From Bacteroidota bacterium (GTDB taxonomy: Bacteria; Bacteroidota; Bacteroidia; UKL13-3): a stretch of DNA of 64,000 bases. Positions 27,427 through 36,243 of this stretch are shown here, piece after piece. Below the pieces are notes generated by a model. The model saw only the letters and a program-made list of their open reading frames with translations, had not been told where the DNA came from and ran no database searches. A program made the position numbers and the translations under genes. Position 1 is the stretch's first letter, and each line of letters opens with the position of its first letter. Where the stretch lies: the NCBI GenBank assembly GCA_027488905.1, contig JAIYAT010000035.1, positions 124,001 through 188,000 of the forward strand. The letters are read 5' to 3'.

Positions 27427-28263
27427 ATGAAAAGAATATTTGGAATCTTAGTTTTGATAGTACTTGCTTTGCCTTCTATGGCACAAGGTGTATATGATGA
27501 TTTTATATACAACAGACAAGCAGTATCTGAGCGTAAGGTTATTCCATGGCCTTACCTTCGTGAAGCAGATGTAATGTATGCAAAGCGTGTTGTAAGAATG
27601 ATTGATGTGAGAGAAAAAACCAATCAACCCATGGCTTGGCCTAAAAACCCTTTAAGTATAGTTTTATACAATGCTGTAAAAAAGGGCGAATTGGTTCCAT
27701 ATCGTGATGATTCATTGGCCACGCAAATGTCAATTGAAGAGTTCTTAGCGCTTGGAACTGACACGGAATATGTAGAAGTTCCAATTGATCCAGAAGATCC
27801 TACTTTTACTAAATTAGATACTATTGTAAATCCAATGATTCCTGAACTTAGAATCACTAAGTTTAGAATTGTAGAAGATTGGATTTTTGACAAGAAACAT
27901 TCACAAATGTTTGTTCGTATAGTTTCTATTTCGCCACAGTATAGAGTAACGCTTGGTGGAGTAGATTTAGGAGAACAAGATTTGTGTGTATTTAAGTATC
28001 ATTCATCTGATGGAAACGACTTAAGACACTTCTTAATTAATTTTGAAGTATTTAACAGACAAAATGATGCAGCAAGGTTAACCTATGACGATTGGTTTGA
28101 GCAGCGCCTTTTTAATGGTTACATTATTAAGGAAGCTAATCAACAAGATATGTATATTCGTCAATATGCTGAATTTAAAGATAATGGTGTTGCAGCATTA
28201 CTTGAAGGTGAAAGAATTAAACAAGAGCTTTTTGAAAAAGAGCACGACCTTTGGGAGTATTAA
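27427..28263 (+). CDS. gldN: T9SS/gliding protein GldN
   Basis: A 278-residue exported protein with a signal peptide ending ALPSMAQG and the family's GVYDDFIYNRQAVSERKVIPWPYLREADVMYAKRVVRMID opening. It partners with GldK in the periplasmic ring. Last gene of the operon, followed within 22 bp by a strong intrinsic terminator. Confidence 0.96.
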   Translation: MKRIFGILVLIVLALPSMAQGVYDDFIYNRQAVSERKVIPWPYLREADVMYAKRVVRMIDVREKTNQPMAWPKNPLSIVLYNAVKKGELVPYRDDSLATQMSIEEFLALGTDTEYVEVPIDPEDPTFTKLDTIVNPMIPELRITKFRIVEDWIFDKKHSQMFVRIVSISPQYRVTLGGVDLGEQDLCVFKYHSSDGNDLRHFLINFEVFNRQNDAARLTYDDWFEQRLFNGYIIKEANQQDMYIRQYAEFKDNGVAALLEGERIKQELFEKEHDLWEY

Positions 28264-28280
28264 TATTTAAAATTTTCATG

Positions 28281-28318
28281 AAAAGGGGGTTGCTTATTTT
28301 AAGTAACCCCCTTTTTTT
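28281..28318 (+). terminator. Intrinsic terminator after gldN
   Basis: GGGGGTTGCTTA and TAAGTAACCCCC form a GC-rich stem with one mismatch around a TTT loop, followed by a run of seven T residues. It closes the gldKLMN operon. Confidence 0.9.
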
Positions 28319-28401
28319 ATTCTTATTTTTTTCTTAATGTTGATAGCTTGTGGATACTAATTTCCCTGTTTTTACTTACTTTGCTTAGATAAATTGATAC
28401 A

Positions 28402-29694
28402 GTGACTGAATCGGAATTAAAAATTGCCTACTTTATTAAACACTATTTGTTTAGCCATAACGAATTATGTGTTGCGGGTATAGGTAGGTTTGTTTGTGAG
28501 GTTTCTGATTTTATGGTTGATCCAATTTCTAAAATTGTTTCACCAAAGAAAAAAAGTATTAATTTTTCTCAAGGAGATTTTGAAACTACGCCTGACTTCA
28601 TTACTTTTTTAAAGGATTATAGTAATATTAGTTACCTAGAGGATAAGTTAAATTTATTTGGACTTTCTTTAAGAGCAGCTATACTGCCAGGTAAGCGATT
28701 TGAAATAGATGGTTTTGGTTATTTTAAATTCAATATTTTAGGTGAATTGGATTTTGAACCTATAAAGAATTTAAGTTTTGAAAAATCATCATTCGGACTA
28801 GATACTGTGCATTTTGCTGCAAATTTACATAAGGTTAAACGAATGGATGTTAGCCTTGAAGATGAAGAAGATGCAGCTTTAACTCAGATGCGCGAATCTG
28901 CTTTGAAGGAGTTAAAAGTGATGTTGGATCAAGCTAAAATTTCTGAAAGTGTAAATGAAAGAAAAAGTAGCAAATTGTTTCCAGTAATTACTACCGTTTT
29001 AATTCTGATTTTATTGGTAAATCTTGGTTTGTATTTATACAGCGGACCAGTTGATCATTTAAAAACCCAAGTAGCCACCATGGGTGTTTTTGGGAAGACT
29101 GGAGAAGTTATTGAAAGTACAGTGAGTGAATCTTTAAAAGTTGATTCAATTCTACCTGAAGAGAAGTCAATTTCTAAAGAAAGTATAATAATTGAAGATT
29201 TAACGCAATTGCCTATTCATGTCGCATTAACCTTTCATAAAGATTCATTTTATTTTGATAGCTTAGACTATAGCGTTTTTGATTTGGTTCAAACCAAAAT
29301 TACTACAGCTGAACCACAAACGATAATAGTACAAGAAAACATTAAAAACGATGTTGTTATTAAACAAAAGGAAGAAGTAACTCGAAAAGTTGAGAGCCAA
29401 CCATTGCTTATAGAAGATGAGGAAATTGAAATTGTCAATGTGGATGCCTCAGTAAATAATATTTCAGCTGGGTTTTATGTTATTGCAGGTGCTTTTAAGG
29501 AAGAAGACAATGCAAAAAATTTAACCGTCAAATTAAGAAAAAATAGCTTTAAAGAAGCTGTTTCCGTTAAACCAGAACAATATCCATTTCATTTGGTTGC
29601 TTATGTTAAAAAGGTCAGTTTAGACAAAGCAAAGTCCGCAGCCGAACAAATAAAGCTTTCTGGTAAAAATGTTTGGATATACGCAGCAAATTAA
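28402..29694 (+). CDS. SPOR domain protein with N-terminal HU-CCDC81 domains
   Basis: A 430-residue protein starting at GTG. The first ~130 residues resemble the prokaryotic HU/CCDC81 domain pair (IKHYLFSHNELCVAGIGRFVCE; AAILPGKRFEIDGFGYFKFN). A transmembrane helix follows at about residues 194-214 (FPVITTVLILILLVNLGLYLY), then a periplasmic linker and a C-terminal SPOR domain (GFYVIAGAFKEEDNAKNLTVKLRKN). SPOR domains bind denuded peptidoglycan at division sites; this layout suggests a link between the cell wall and something inside the cell. The stop overlaps the convergent adenosyltransferase by 4 bp. Confidence 0.85.
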   Translation: MTESELKIAYFIKHYLFSHNELCVAGIGRFVCEVSDFMVDPISKIVSPKKKSINFSQGDFETTPDFITFLKDYSNISYLEDKLNLFGLSLRAAILPGKRFEIDGFGYFKFNILGELDFEPIKNLSFEKSSFGLDTVHFAANLHKVKRMDVSLEDEEDAALTQMRESALKELKVMLDQAKISESVNERKSSKLFPVITTVLILILLVNLGLYLYSGPVDHLKTQVATMGVFGKTGEVIESTVSESLKVDSILPEEKSISKESIIIEDLTQLPIHVALTFHKDSFYFDSLDYSVFDLVQTKITTAEPQTIIVQENIKNDVVIKQKEEVTRKVESQPLLIEDEEIEIVNVDASVNNISAGFYVIAGAFKEEDNAKNLTVKLRKNSFKEAVSVKPEQYPFHLVAYVKKVSLDKAKSAAEQIKLSGKNVWIYAAN

Positions 29695-30245
29695 GCTCTA
29701 GGTCGCCACAAAATCTCTTCGGCACCTGCATTTTGAACTACATATCTTGAAAGCATAAATAGGTAGTCACTTAACCTGTTTACATATCTAATAATAATCT
29801 CAGGTACTTCTGACTCTAGAGACAATAAAACAATTATTCTTTCTGCTCTTCGGCAAATGCATCTAGCCACGTGACAATGCGAAGCGGTCACATTTCCACC
29901 CGGTAAAACAAAGTTTTTAAGTTGAGGAAGTGATTCTTCCATGCCATCCATCTCTTTTTCTAAAAGCAAAATATCAGATTCGTGAATGTCTGGAACCTTC
30001 ATTTTTGACTTTTCTGGGTCGCTTGCTAAAACTGCCCCAACAGTAAATAGTCTATCTTGAATTTCGTATATTACTTCCTTTGCTTTAGGGATTTCTATTT
30101 GGTCTTTAATTAAACCTAAATAAGAATTTAGCTCATCAATTGTACCATAACTTTCAATTCTAAGATGTGATTTGAGCACCCGAACTCCACCAATTAATGA
30201 GGTTTCACCTGTGTCACCTGTTTTGGTGTAGATTTTAAAAGTCAT
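29691..30245 (-). CDS. ATP:cob(I)alamin adenosyltransferase, PduO type
   Basis: A 184-residue PduO-type adenosyltransferase making coenzyme B12. Motifs are the N-terminal TKTGDTGETSLIGG, ESYGTIDELNSYLGL, FVLPGG and CHVARCICRRAERIIV (arginine-rich ATP/cobalamin site), with YVNRLSDYLFMLSRYV at the end. It implies cobalamin salvage or use; the window also has a B12-dependent QueG. Confidence 0.94.
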   Translation of the reverse strand: MTFKIYTKTGDTGETSLIGGVRVLKSHLRIESYGTIDELNSYLGLIKDQIEIPKAKEVIYEIQDRLFTVGAVLASDPEKSKMKVPDIHESDILLLEKEMDGMEESLPQLKNFVLPGGNVTASHCHVARCICRRAERIIVLLSLESEVPEIIIRYVNRLSDYLFMLSRYVVQNAGAEEILWRPRA

Positions 30246-30303
30246 ATATTAATAATTATTGTTGATGAATTAACATCGTTTAATCAATTAAGTTTAGCTA
30301 AAC

Positions 30304-31215
30304 TTATTCCCTAGACAAACTATACACTACACCCAAAGATAGAATTTGAGAAAACTGAGTATTTTTATCTTGGTCAGGGTCTTTAATAACATTTATTTGC
30401 AAGTTTGTACTGATATATTTTGTTGCTTTCAATGTTAAGTTAGCATTGAAAATATGGACCATTGCCATATCCATTCCAACGCCTGATTCAGTAGCTTTGA
30501 TATAATCTAAGTTACTCATGTATCTCAGTTTTAGATTTATATTTTGAGCAAGGTTTTTATCAAAATTGGCAATAAATTGAAGAACCGCTTGGTTTCTTAA
30601 CTTATCACCAGGTTTTTTTAAACCATAAAGTCCAGCATTAGATATTCTTTCATCTAAAACAAAAGTTTGTCTTAAAGTTCCAACCCCAAAACGCATCCAA
30701 AGGTAATCTATTGGCTTGTATTCAAAACCTAAAGAAGAGGTTAAATAGGCAGGAGCAAAAAGCGAAGATATTAAGGAATCTTGACTAGGCTCAACCGCAC
30801 TTTTTGTTTTATGGTCGTATCCTTCAATAAATTGAGATAGGAAATTCATTGAAGCAAAGAAGTTCCACTTATTGTTTATGATATAACCGGCTTTGAAATC
30901 ATAAAAAAGTCTATCTGCATTTTTCCTTCTACCCTCATTTTGAATTTCCTGAAAACCCAATTGAACTTGAAAGTCTGAGGTAAAGTCCCACTTTTTACCT
31001 TTGTATTTAGCAACATAATTGGTAAAGCCACCAAATGCATAACTATTGAAACCTCCGCTTGTCCAATTGTCACTAAATGTTGACTGATTTAGGTTGAACC
31101 CAGCTTGAAAATTATGCTTTACTTTTCTTGGTTTAGGCGTTAAGGTTGAGTCTACTTGTGCAAATGTGGTGGAAACTAGAATCAAAAGAAAGGTGGTAAG
31201 TAGTAATTTTTTCAT
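30304..31215 (-). CDS. DUF3078 outer membrane protein
   Basis: A 303-residue exported protein. The signal peptide ends STTFAQ (about 20). The mature part is a beta-barrel-type sequence with the DUF3078 signature (HNFQAGFNLNQSTFSDNWTSGGFNSYAFGGF) and an aromatic-rich ending. It is presumed to sit in the outer membrane; its function is unknown. It lies 10 bp downstream of the cysteine desulfurase gene on the same strand. Confidence 0.9.
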   Translation of the reverse strand: MKKLLLTTFLLILVSTTFAQVDSTLTPKPRKVKHNFQAGFNLNQSTFSDNWTSGGFNSYAFGGFTNYVAKYKGKKWDFTSDFQVQLGFQEIQNEGRRKNADRLFYDFKAGYIINNKWNFFASMNFLSQFIEGYDHKTKSAVEPSQDSLISSLFAPAYLTSSLGFEYKPIDYLWMRFGVGTLRQTFVLDERISNAGLYGLKKPGDKLRNQAVLQFIANFDKNLAQNINLKLRYMSNLDYIKATESGVGMDMAMVHIFNANLTLKATKYISTNLQINVIKDPDQDKNTQFSQILSLGVVYSLSRE

Positions 31216-31225
31216 TGTTAAATAA

Positions 31226-32365
31226 TTAAGCTGTTTGCATATTTCCTAACATTTTTTGAAGTTGTTCAAGAACATAATCTATTTCTTGAATTGTATTTTG
31301 TTTGCCAAAAGAGAACCTTACACTTGGTCTATTGGGGTCTACTTTTAATGCAGCTAAAACATGGGAGCCAACATTTGAACCAGAAGAACATGCACTTCCG
31401 CCAGAAGCTGAAATGCCAGCAATATCTAATTTAAACAGAATCATTTCTGCAATTGGTGTAGGAGGGAAGTTGACATTAAGTACTGTATAAAGCGAATTAC
31501 CTTGCGCATCTCCATTGAAAATAATGCCTGGAATCATTTCATTTAACTTTCCAATCATATAATTTTTCAAACCTGCGATATGATTCTTTTTTTCGTGGAG
31601 GCTTGCGTAGGCAATTTCCATTGCTTTTGCTAAACCAACTATTCCATAAACATTTTCGGTGCCACCACGCATATTTCTTTCTTGCGCTCCTCCAGTAATA
31701 AACGGATGAATTTTTGTTGTATGGTTTATATAAATAAAGCCAACACCTTTTGGGCCATTAAATTTATGAGCTGCGCATGCTAAAAAATCTATATTTAAAT
31801 TTTGTAAATCAAAGGAGTAATGTCCAATGGTTTGAACTGTATCGCAATGAAACAAAGCTTGGTATTGCTTGCATAAGTCACCAACCTTCTCAATGTCTAG
31901 TAGATTTCCAATTTCATTGTTTGCATGCATTAAACTAACCAAAACATTTGAATGACTAGAAAGTAGTTCTTCTAAATGTGAAAGATCTATATGACCATTT
32001 GGAAGCAAGTTTACCAAATGTAAATTTACTTTTCCTTGATGTGCAAGTTCTTCTATGGTATGGCTTACGGCATGGTGTTCAATTGCTGAGGTAATAATAT
32101 TTCTAACACCTTTATCTTCAACAGACTTACGAATGGCCATGTTATCTGCCTCTGTGCCACCGCTGGTAAAAAAGATTTCTCCAGGTGTACAATTTAATAA
32201 TTGAGCAACTTTTTTGCGGGAGTCTTCAATAATAGTCCTTACAATTCTGCCATGCGAATGTGTAGAAGATGGATTACCAAACTCTTCGCACATTACTTTA
32301 TACATTTCTTTTGCCACTTCAGCATCAAGCGGCGTTGTAGCTGCATTATCTAAATATACCTTCAT
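31226..32365 (-). CDS. Cysteine desulfurase, NifS/IscS type
   Basis: A 379-residue PLP-dependent class V aminotransferase fold enzyme. Motifs are YLDNAATTPLD, FTSGGTEADNMAIRK, SAIEHHAV, SLMHANNEIGN, DTVQTIGHY, the PLP lysine in AAHKFNGPKGVGF, and the sulfur-carrying Cys loop ASGGSACSSGS. It supplies persulfide for iron-sulfur clusters or thio-nucleosides. It starts 1 bp after the agmatinase-like gene. Confidence 0.95.
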   Translation of the reverse strand: MKVYLDNAATTPLDAEVAKEMYKVMCEEFGNPSSTHSHGRIVRTIIEDSRKKVAQLLNCTPGEIFFTSGGTEADNMAIRKSVEDKGVRNIITSAIEHHAVSHTIEELAHQGKVNLHLVNLLPNGHIDLSHLEELLSSHSNVLVSLMHANNEIGNLLDIEKVGDLCKQYQALFHCDTVQTIGHYSFDLQNLNIDFLACAAHKFNGPKGVGFIYINHTTKIHPFITGGAQERNMRGGTENVYGIVGLAKAMEIAYASLHEKKNHIAGLKNYMIGKLNEMIPGIIFNGDAQGNSLYTVLNVNFPPTPIAEMILFKLDIAGISASGGSACSSGSNVGSHVLAALKVDPNRPSVRFSFGKQNTIQEIDYVLEQLQKMLGNMQTA

Positions 32366-32366
32366 A

Positions 32367-33254
32367 TTATGCTTTTAAGGTTTGAAAGCCGATTAATTTA
32401 TAAACAAGTTTAGCCATGGTAAATTCGGTCAAGATATTTCCTTTGATAGGAGCAATTTCCACAACATCAAATCCCACTACATTTCTATTGGCAAATACGG
32501 ATTTTAAGAACTCAAGGGTTTCTTGCCACAACATACCATTTGGTTCAGCAGTTCCTACTGCAGGAACAATCGATGGATCAAATCCATCTGCATCGATACT
32601 AATATAAACATTTTCACCAAGAGTTTTTAGTGCTTCTGCAGCCCATTTGGGGTTATTTCTAACTTGATGTGCGTAAAAAGTATGAATATTAGTGCTGCTT
32701 TTAATCAATTCTGATTCTTCAATACATTGTGCTCTAATTCCAACTTGCGTTAAAGGTACGTTTATTTCATGCACCCTTGCCATTACAGAAGCATGTGAAT
32801 AAGGATTTCCATGGTATTCCATTCTTAAATCACTGTGAGCATCAATTTGTAGTACATGTACGTCTGGCACAAATTGTTTAACCGCTCTAACCGTGCCAAA
32901 AGTAATGGTATGTTCTGAACCTAAGGTTATAGGAAACTTATTTTGAGACAATAATTTTAAGGTGTTTTTTTCGATAAGCTTAACTGCTTTTTCATTAACC
33001 TTATCTTCAAAATCCATTGGAGGCAAAGTACAAATACCACCTTTTTTAAAGGTTTCTTGATCCAATTCTTCATCATAGAATTCTACAAAATGTGAGGCTT
33101 TCAAAATAGCTTCAGGCCCCTTTTTGGATCCACTTATATAGGAAGAAGTATGCTCATAGGGTGCGGATTGTATAACATATTTTGCCTTATCGAAACTAAA
33201 ATAAGCGTCATCCTCTATGGCTAAAAAGTTCTTTTTATGATTGTAGCACTTCAT
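32367..33254 (-). CDS. speB: Agmatinase-like ureohydrolase
   Basis: A 295-residue manganese ureohydrolase. The metal motifs are LGSEHTITFG, VLQIDAHSDLR (DAHxD) and VYISIDADGFDPSIVP (SxDxDxxDP), all complete. Agmatinase is the most likely activity (putrescine and urea from agmatine), though arginase or formiminoglutamase cannot be excluded from sequence. It lies 6 bp after the methionine aminopeptidase gene in one operon. Confidence 0.85.
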   Translation of the reverse strand: MKCYNHKKNFLAIEDDAYFSFDKAKYVIQSAPYEHTSSYISGSKKGPEAILKASHFVEFYDEELDQETFKKGGICTLPPMDFEDKVNEKAVKLIEKNTLKLLSQNKFPITLGSEHTITFGTVRAVKQFVPDVHVLQIDAHSDLRMEYHGNPYSHASVMARVHEINVPLTQVGIRAQCIEESELIKSSTNIHTFYAHQVRNNPKWAAEALKTLGENVYISIDADGFDPSIVPAVGTAEPNGMLWQETLEFLKSVFANRNVVGFDVVEIAPIKGNILTEFTMAKLVYKLIGFQTLKA

Positions 33255-33260
33255 ATAATT

Positions 33261-34067
33261 TTAAAATATCTCTGTTGGAATTGGAAATTCATTATCAATA
33301 TCTGTGAGCACATAAGGCTCACCTTTTGTAATACAAATGGTATGTTCAAATTGTGCAGATAGTTTACCATCAATTGTTCTTGCCGTCCAGCCATCTTTCT
33401 TATCTACTTTTGACCTGGCTTTTCCAGCATTAATCATTGGCTCTATGGTGAAAATCATTCCAGGTTTAAGTATTGGCCCAGTGCCTTTCTCGGCAATGTG
33501 ACAAACTTCTGGTTCCTCATGAAATTTAATCCCAACACCATGTCCACAAAACTCATAAACAGTGCTATAGCCATGTGCAGTTGCATGTTTATTTATAAAA
33601 TAACCAATATTATTAAGTGGATTACCTTCTTTACATTGTTGAATACCTAGGTTCAAACATTCTTTTGCTACCTTAACTAACTTTTGGGCATGTTCCGTAA
33701 CACTCCCAACTGTATACATTTTTGAAGTATCTCCAAAGTATCCGTTTAATATGGTAGTTACGTCAATATTAACTATATCACCTTCTCTTAATTCGTATTT
33801 TCCAGGAATGCCATGGCAAATTACATCATTTACTGATATGCAAGTTTCTTTTGGATACCCATTATATCCTAAGGTGGCAGGAACGGCGCCATTATCTTTC
33901 ATAAATTGAGCACAAATTGAATTTAAAAATTCAGTGCTTACCCCAGGTTTAACGTAGGATTCAATCATTTCAAGCGTTTGTGCTGCTAATATCGAACTCG
34001 CCCTAATGCCTTCGATTTGTTCGAGGCTTTTGATAATTATCTTACTGCCCGTATCTCTAAATGCCAA
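33261..34067 (-). CDS. map: Type I methionine aminopeptidase
   Basis: A 268-residue pita-bread-fold peptidase that removes N-terminal methionine. The site residues are in GYPKETCISVNDVICHGIP, NIDVTTILNGYFGDTSKMYTVG (two Asp), EFCGHGVGIKFHEEPEV (His), IFTIEPMI (Glu) and AQFEHTICI (Glu). It is 25 bp downstream of the Hpt gene. Confidence 0.95.
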   Translation of the reverse strand: MAFRDTGSKIIIKSLEQIEGIRASSILAAQTLEMIESYVKPGVSTEFLNSICAQFMKDNGAVPATLGYNGYPKETCISVNDVICHGIPGKYELREGDIVNIDVTTILNGYFGDTSKMYTVGSVTEHAQKLVKVAKECLNLGIQQCKEGNPLNNIGYFINKHATAHGYSTVYEFCGHGVGIKFHEEPEVCHIAEKGTGPILKPGMIFTIEPMINAGKARSKVDKKDGWTARTIDGKLSAQFEHTICITKGEPYVLTDIDNEFPIPTEIF

Positions 34068-34092
34068 AATAAAAATTAATTAGAAATTAGGC

Positions 34093-34440
34093 TTATAAGG
34101 TGCCTAATATTTGATGAATTTCTTCTATAGATGAATTTACTAATGTTTGAACTTTTTCAATTAAAGGTTCAATCGCATCAGTATGTTGGCCGTTTTTGCC
34201 AATTTGTTCTAGGCTGCGGATTGTATCAAACAGTTGATTTGCCCCTAACATTTGTATGGGCGCTTTCATTTTGTGTGCAAGATTGCCAATTCCATTAATG
34301 TCTCCATTGCTCAATAAAGCAGGAAAAAGTGAGGCTTCTTGAGCAGTTGTGTTTACATAAAGTTCTAGCATTTCCTTTATGAAGCTTGAATCTCCACCAG
34401 AGATTTCTTGTAAGTAGCTTAAATCTATATTGTTAGCCAT
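34093..34440 (-). CDS. Hpt domain protein
   Basis: A 115-residue histidine phosphotransfer domain standing alone. The four-helix bundle is evident, and the phospho-accepting histidine sits in IGNLAHKMKAPIQMLGA. It would relay phosphate between a hybrid kinase and a response regulator encoded elsewhere. The longer track start at 34560 runs through the divergent NlpC/P60 gene; the ATG at 34440 (ANNIDLSYLQEI) fits. Confidence 0.85.
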   Translation of the reverse strand: MANNIDLSYLQEISGGDSSFIKEMLELYVNTTAQEASLFPALLSNGDINGIGNLAHKMKAPIQMLGANQLFDTIRSLEQIGKNGQHTDAIEPLIEKVQTLVNSSIEEIHQILGTL

Positions 34441-34501
34441 AATGATAAATTCAGTACAACTATACAAAAAAAACTTGTTACTTGCGCAAAACATTCGCAC
34501 A

Positions 34502-35275
34502 ATGAAACAAGGCATTTGTTCCTTAAGTTTATTGCCTTTACGGTCTGAACCAAGTTCCAAAAGTGAAATGGTTTCTCAATTGTTGTTTGGAGAGATTTAT
34601 AACATCCTTGAAGAGAGGGAAGAATGGTTTTTTATAGAAAATCAATCAGACAAATACAAGGGTTGGATTAATCATTTACAATTTGAACCTTTACTCGAAC
34701 TCCCATTATCGAGTAAGTTGTTAAGCAATTTTCCTTTTGTTAAAGCGCTCAATTTGGAGAAAAATGAAAATGTTTTTTTACCAACTGCTGCAATTGTATA
34801 TGATTTTTATATAGAAGAACAGCAGTTTCATTTTAAGCTAAACGGCATGCGATATTTGGTTCAAACCGAAACTAAAATTGAAAATTTCTCAACAATGAGT
34901 GATGTTTTAAAATTAGCAATGGAGTTTTTGAACGTTCCTTATTTATGGGGAGGCAAAAGCGCATTTGGAATAGATTGTTCTGGATTTACTCAAATTTTGT
35001 ATAAAACAATGGGTATTCAGTTACCAAGAGACGCATGGCAACAAGCAGTGATAGGTAAGAGTAAAACTTTTTTGGAAGAAATTCTTGCAGGTGATTTGCT
35101 TTTTTTTGGGGATGAAGCTGAAAAAATAACACACGTAGGAATGGCTATTGGAGATAATAAAATTATTCATGCTGCTGGCAAAGTAAGAATTGATGCTTTA
35201 GACAGTTATGGGATCTTTAATGTTGAAAAAAAGAAACATACGCACATATTGAGAAACATAAGACAAATTGTATAA
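34502..35275 (+). CDS. NlpC/P60 family peptidase with N-terminal SH3-like domain
   Basis: A 257-residue protein. The N-terminal half carries SH3-like bacterial domains (LRSEPSSKSEMVSQLLFGEIYNI; WFFIENQSDKYKGWI). The C-terminal NlpC/P60 domain has catalytic Cys in WGGKSAFGIDCSGF and His in ITHVGMAIGDNKIIHAAG. It should hydrolyse peptide bonds in peptidoglycan (gamma-D-Glu-diamino acid type). No signal peptide is seen from the ATG at 34502, so it may act on recycled cell-wall peptides inside the cell. Confidence 0.9.
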   Translation: MKQGICSLSLLPLRSEPSSKSEMVSQLLFGEIYNILEEREEWFFIENQSDKYKGWINHLQFEPLLELPLSSKLLSNFPFVKALNLEKNENVFLPTAAIVYDFYIEEQQFHFKLNGMRYLVQTETKIENFSTMSDVLKLAMEFLNVPYLWGGKSAFGIDCSGFTQILYKTMGIQLPRDAWQQAVIGKSKTFLEEILAGDLLFFGDEAEKITHVGMAIGDNKIIHAAGKVRIDALDSYGIFNVEKKKHTHILRNIRQIV

Positions 35276-35322
35276 AACATAAATCAATATAAAAAGTTAA
35301 ACACTATATAAATTTTAAAACT

Positions 35323-35793
35323 ATGAGCTTAAAAATTGGAGACAAAGCGCCTGCATTTAAATTAGTTGATTCTGATAAAAAAGAAGTTTCACTAAGCGAT
35401 TTTTCAGGTAAAAATTTAATTGTACACTTCTTTCCTGCTGCCTTTACTGGCGTATGTACAACTCAATTATGTACGGTTAGAGATGCAATTAGTCTTTATC
35501 ACAATGATTCTTGTGAGGTTGTTGCAATTTCTGTTGATTTACCTTTTACCTTAGGTAAATTCAAAGAATTACAAAATTTAAACTTTACTTTATTATCTGA
35601 TTTCAATAAAGAAGCATCAAGGGCTTACGGTGCTATTTATGAAGATTGGATTTTAGGACTTAAGGGCGTTAGTAAAAGATCTGCCTTTGTGATTGACAAA
35701 GAAGGGATGATTCAATACGCAGAAGTATTGGAGAATGCTGGTGAGCTTCCAAATTTCGAAGCTATCAACCAAACCTTACTTAATTTAGCTTAA
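35323..35793 (+). CDS. Peroxiredoxin (AhpC/TSA family)
   Basis: A 156-residue peroxiredoxin. The peroxidatic Cys is in FPAAFTGVCTTQLCTVRD, and the family core DKAPAFKL, VVAISVDLPFTLGKFK and AFVIDKEGMIQYAEV is complete. The second Cys of CTTQLC might serve as resolving residue. It would reduce hydroperoxides in the cytoplasm. A clear intrinsic terminator follows. Confidence 0.92.
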   Translation: MSLKIGDKAPAFKLVDSDKKEVSLSDFSGKNLIVHFFPAAFTGVCTTQLCTVRDAISLYHNDSCEVVAISVDLPFTLGKFKELQNLNFTLLSDFNKEASRAYGAIYEDWILGLKGVSKRSAFVIDKEGMIQYAEVLENAGELPNFEAINQTLLNLA

Positions 35794-35803
35794 TATTAGG
35801 TTG

Positions 35804-35850
35804 ACGCAAAAGTGATTGCAAAAAAATGTGTAATCACTTTTGCGTTTTTA
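35804..35850 (+). terminator. Intrinsic terminator after the peroxiredoxin gene
   Basis: ACGCAAAAGTGATT (35804-35817) pairs perfectly with AATCACTTTTGCGT (35832-35845), followed by TTTTTA. The right arm overlaps the -33 box of the tRNA-Arg promoter. Confidence 0.9.
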
Positions 35851-35869
35851 AAAGCAAATACTATATTTG
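35839..35869 (+). promoter_or_regulatory. Promoter of tRNA-Arg
   Basis: TTTG (35839-35842) and TATATTTG (35862-35869), 19 bp apart, match the Bacteroidota consensus; the tRNA starts at 35885. The -33 box lies inside the terminator stem of the upstream gene. Confidence 0.75.
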
Positions 35870-35884
35870 CACCCCATCAAAGAT

Positions 35885-35958
35885 GGTTTCGTAGCTCAAC
35901 TGAATAGAGCATCTGACTACGGATCAGAAGGTTACAGGTTTGAATCCTGTCGAGACCA
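35885..35958 (+). tRNA. tRNA-Arg (anticodon ACG)
   Basis: A complete cloverleaf: acceptor GGTTTCG pairs with CGAGACC (one G-T), D-arm GTAGCTC..GAGC, anticodon stem TCTGA/TCAGA around the loop CTACGGA, giving ACG, and T-arm ACAGGTTTGAATCCTGT. Discriminator A; CCA is not encoded. Confidence 0.95.
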
Positions 35959-35963
35959 CTAAA

Positions 35964-35989
35964 GCCCCGATTTTTTCGGGGTTTTTTTT
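35964..35989 (+). terminator. Intrinsic terminator after tRNA-Arg
   Basis: CCCCGA and TCGGGG pair around a short T loop and are followed by eight T residues. Confidence 0.9.
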
Positions 35990-36000
35990 GCCTCGACTTC

Positions 36001-36092
36001 GCTCGGCAACCATGTCTTTAGGTCGGCAACCATGTCTAAAGGTCGGCAACCATGTCTAAAGGTCGGCAACCATGTCTTTAGGTCGGCAACAA
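36001..36092. repeat. 20-bp tandem repeat, about 4.6 copies
   Basis: The unit GGTCGGCAACCATGTCTAAA is repeated directly; units alternate between CTTTA and CTAAA ends, and the last is truncated after GGCAAC. It follows the tRNA-Arg terminator. The gap from here to 36243 before the hexosaminidase gene holds nothing else I can identify. Confidence 0.9.
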
Positions 36093-36243
36093 GGTATTAA
36101 TTCGGAATAATGGTTGTCGATTCGCTTCAAATCCTTTGATTTGGCAATTTTGATTTAGTTTTTGTAACCTTTAATCAAGTTAATTGAAGTTGGAATTTTA
36201 GCTAAAATTTTGGAATACGTTAATTAGTTATGAAATTGCCCAC

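Noticed and set aside
34441-34560. Extension of the Hpt ORF upstream
   Set aside because: It is antisense to the NlpC/P60 gene start and not part of the Hpt fold.
36001-36092. CRISPR array
   Set aside because: Units are contiguous 20-mers with no spacers.
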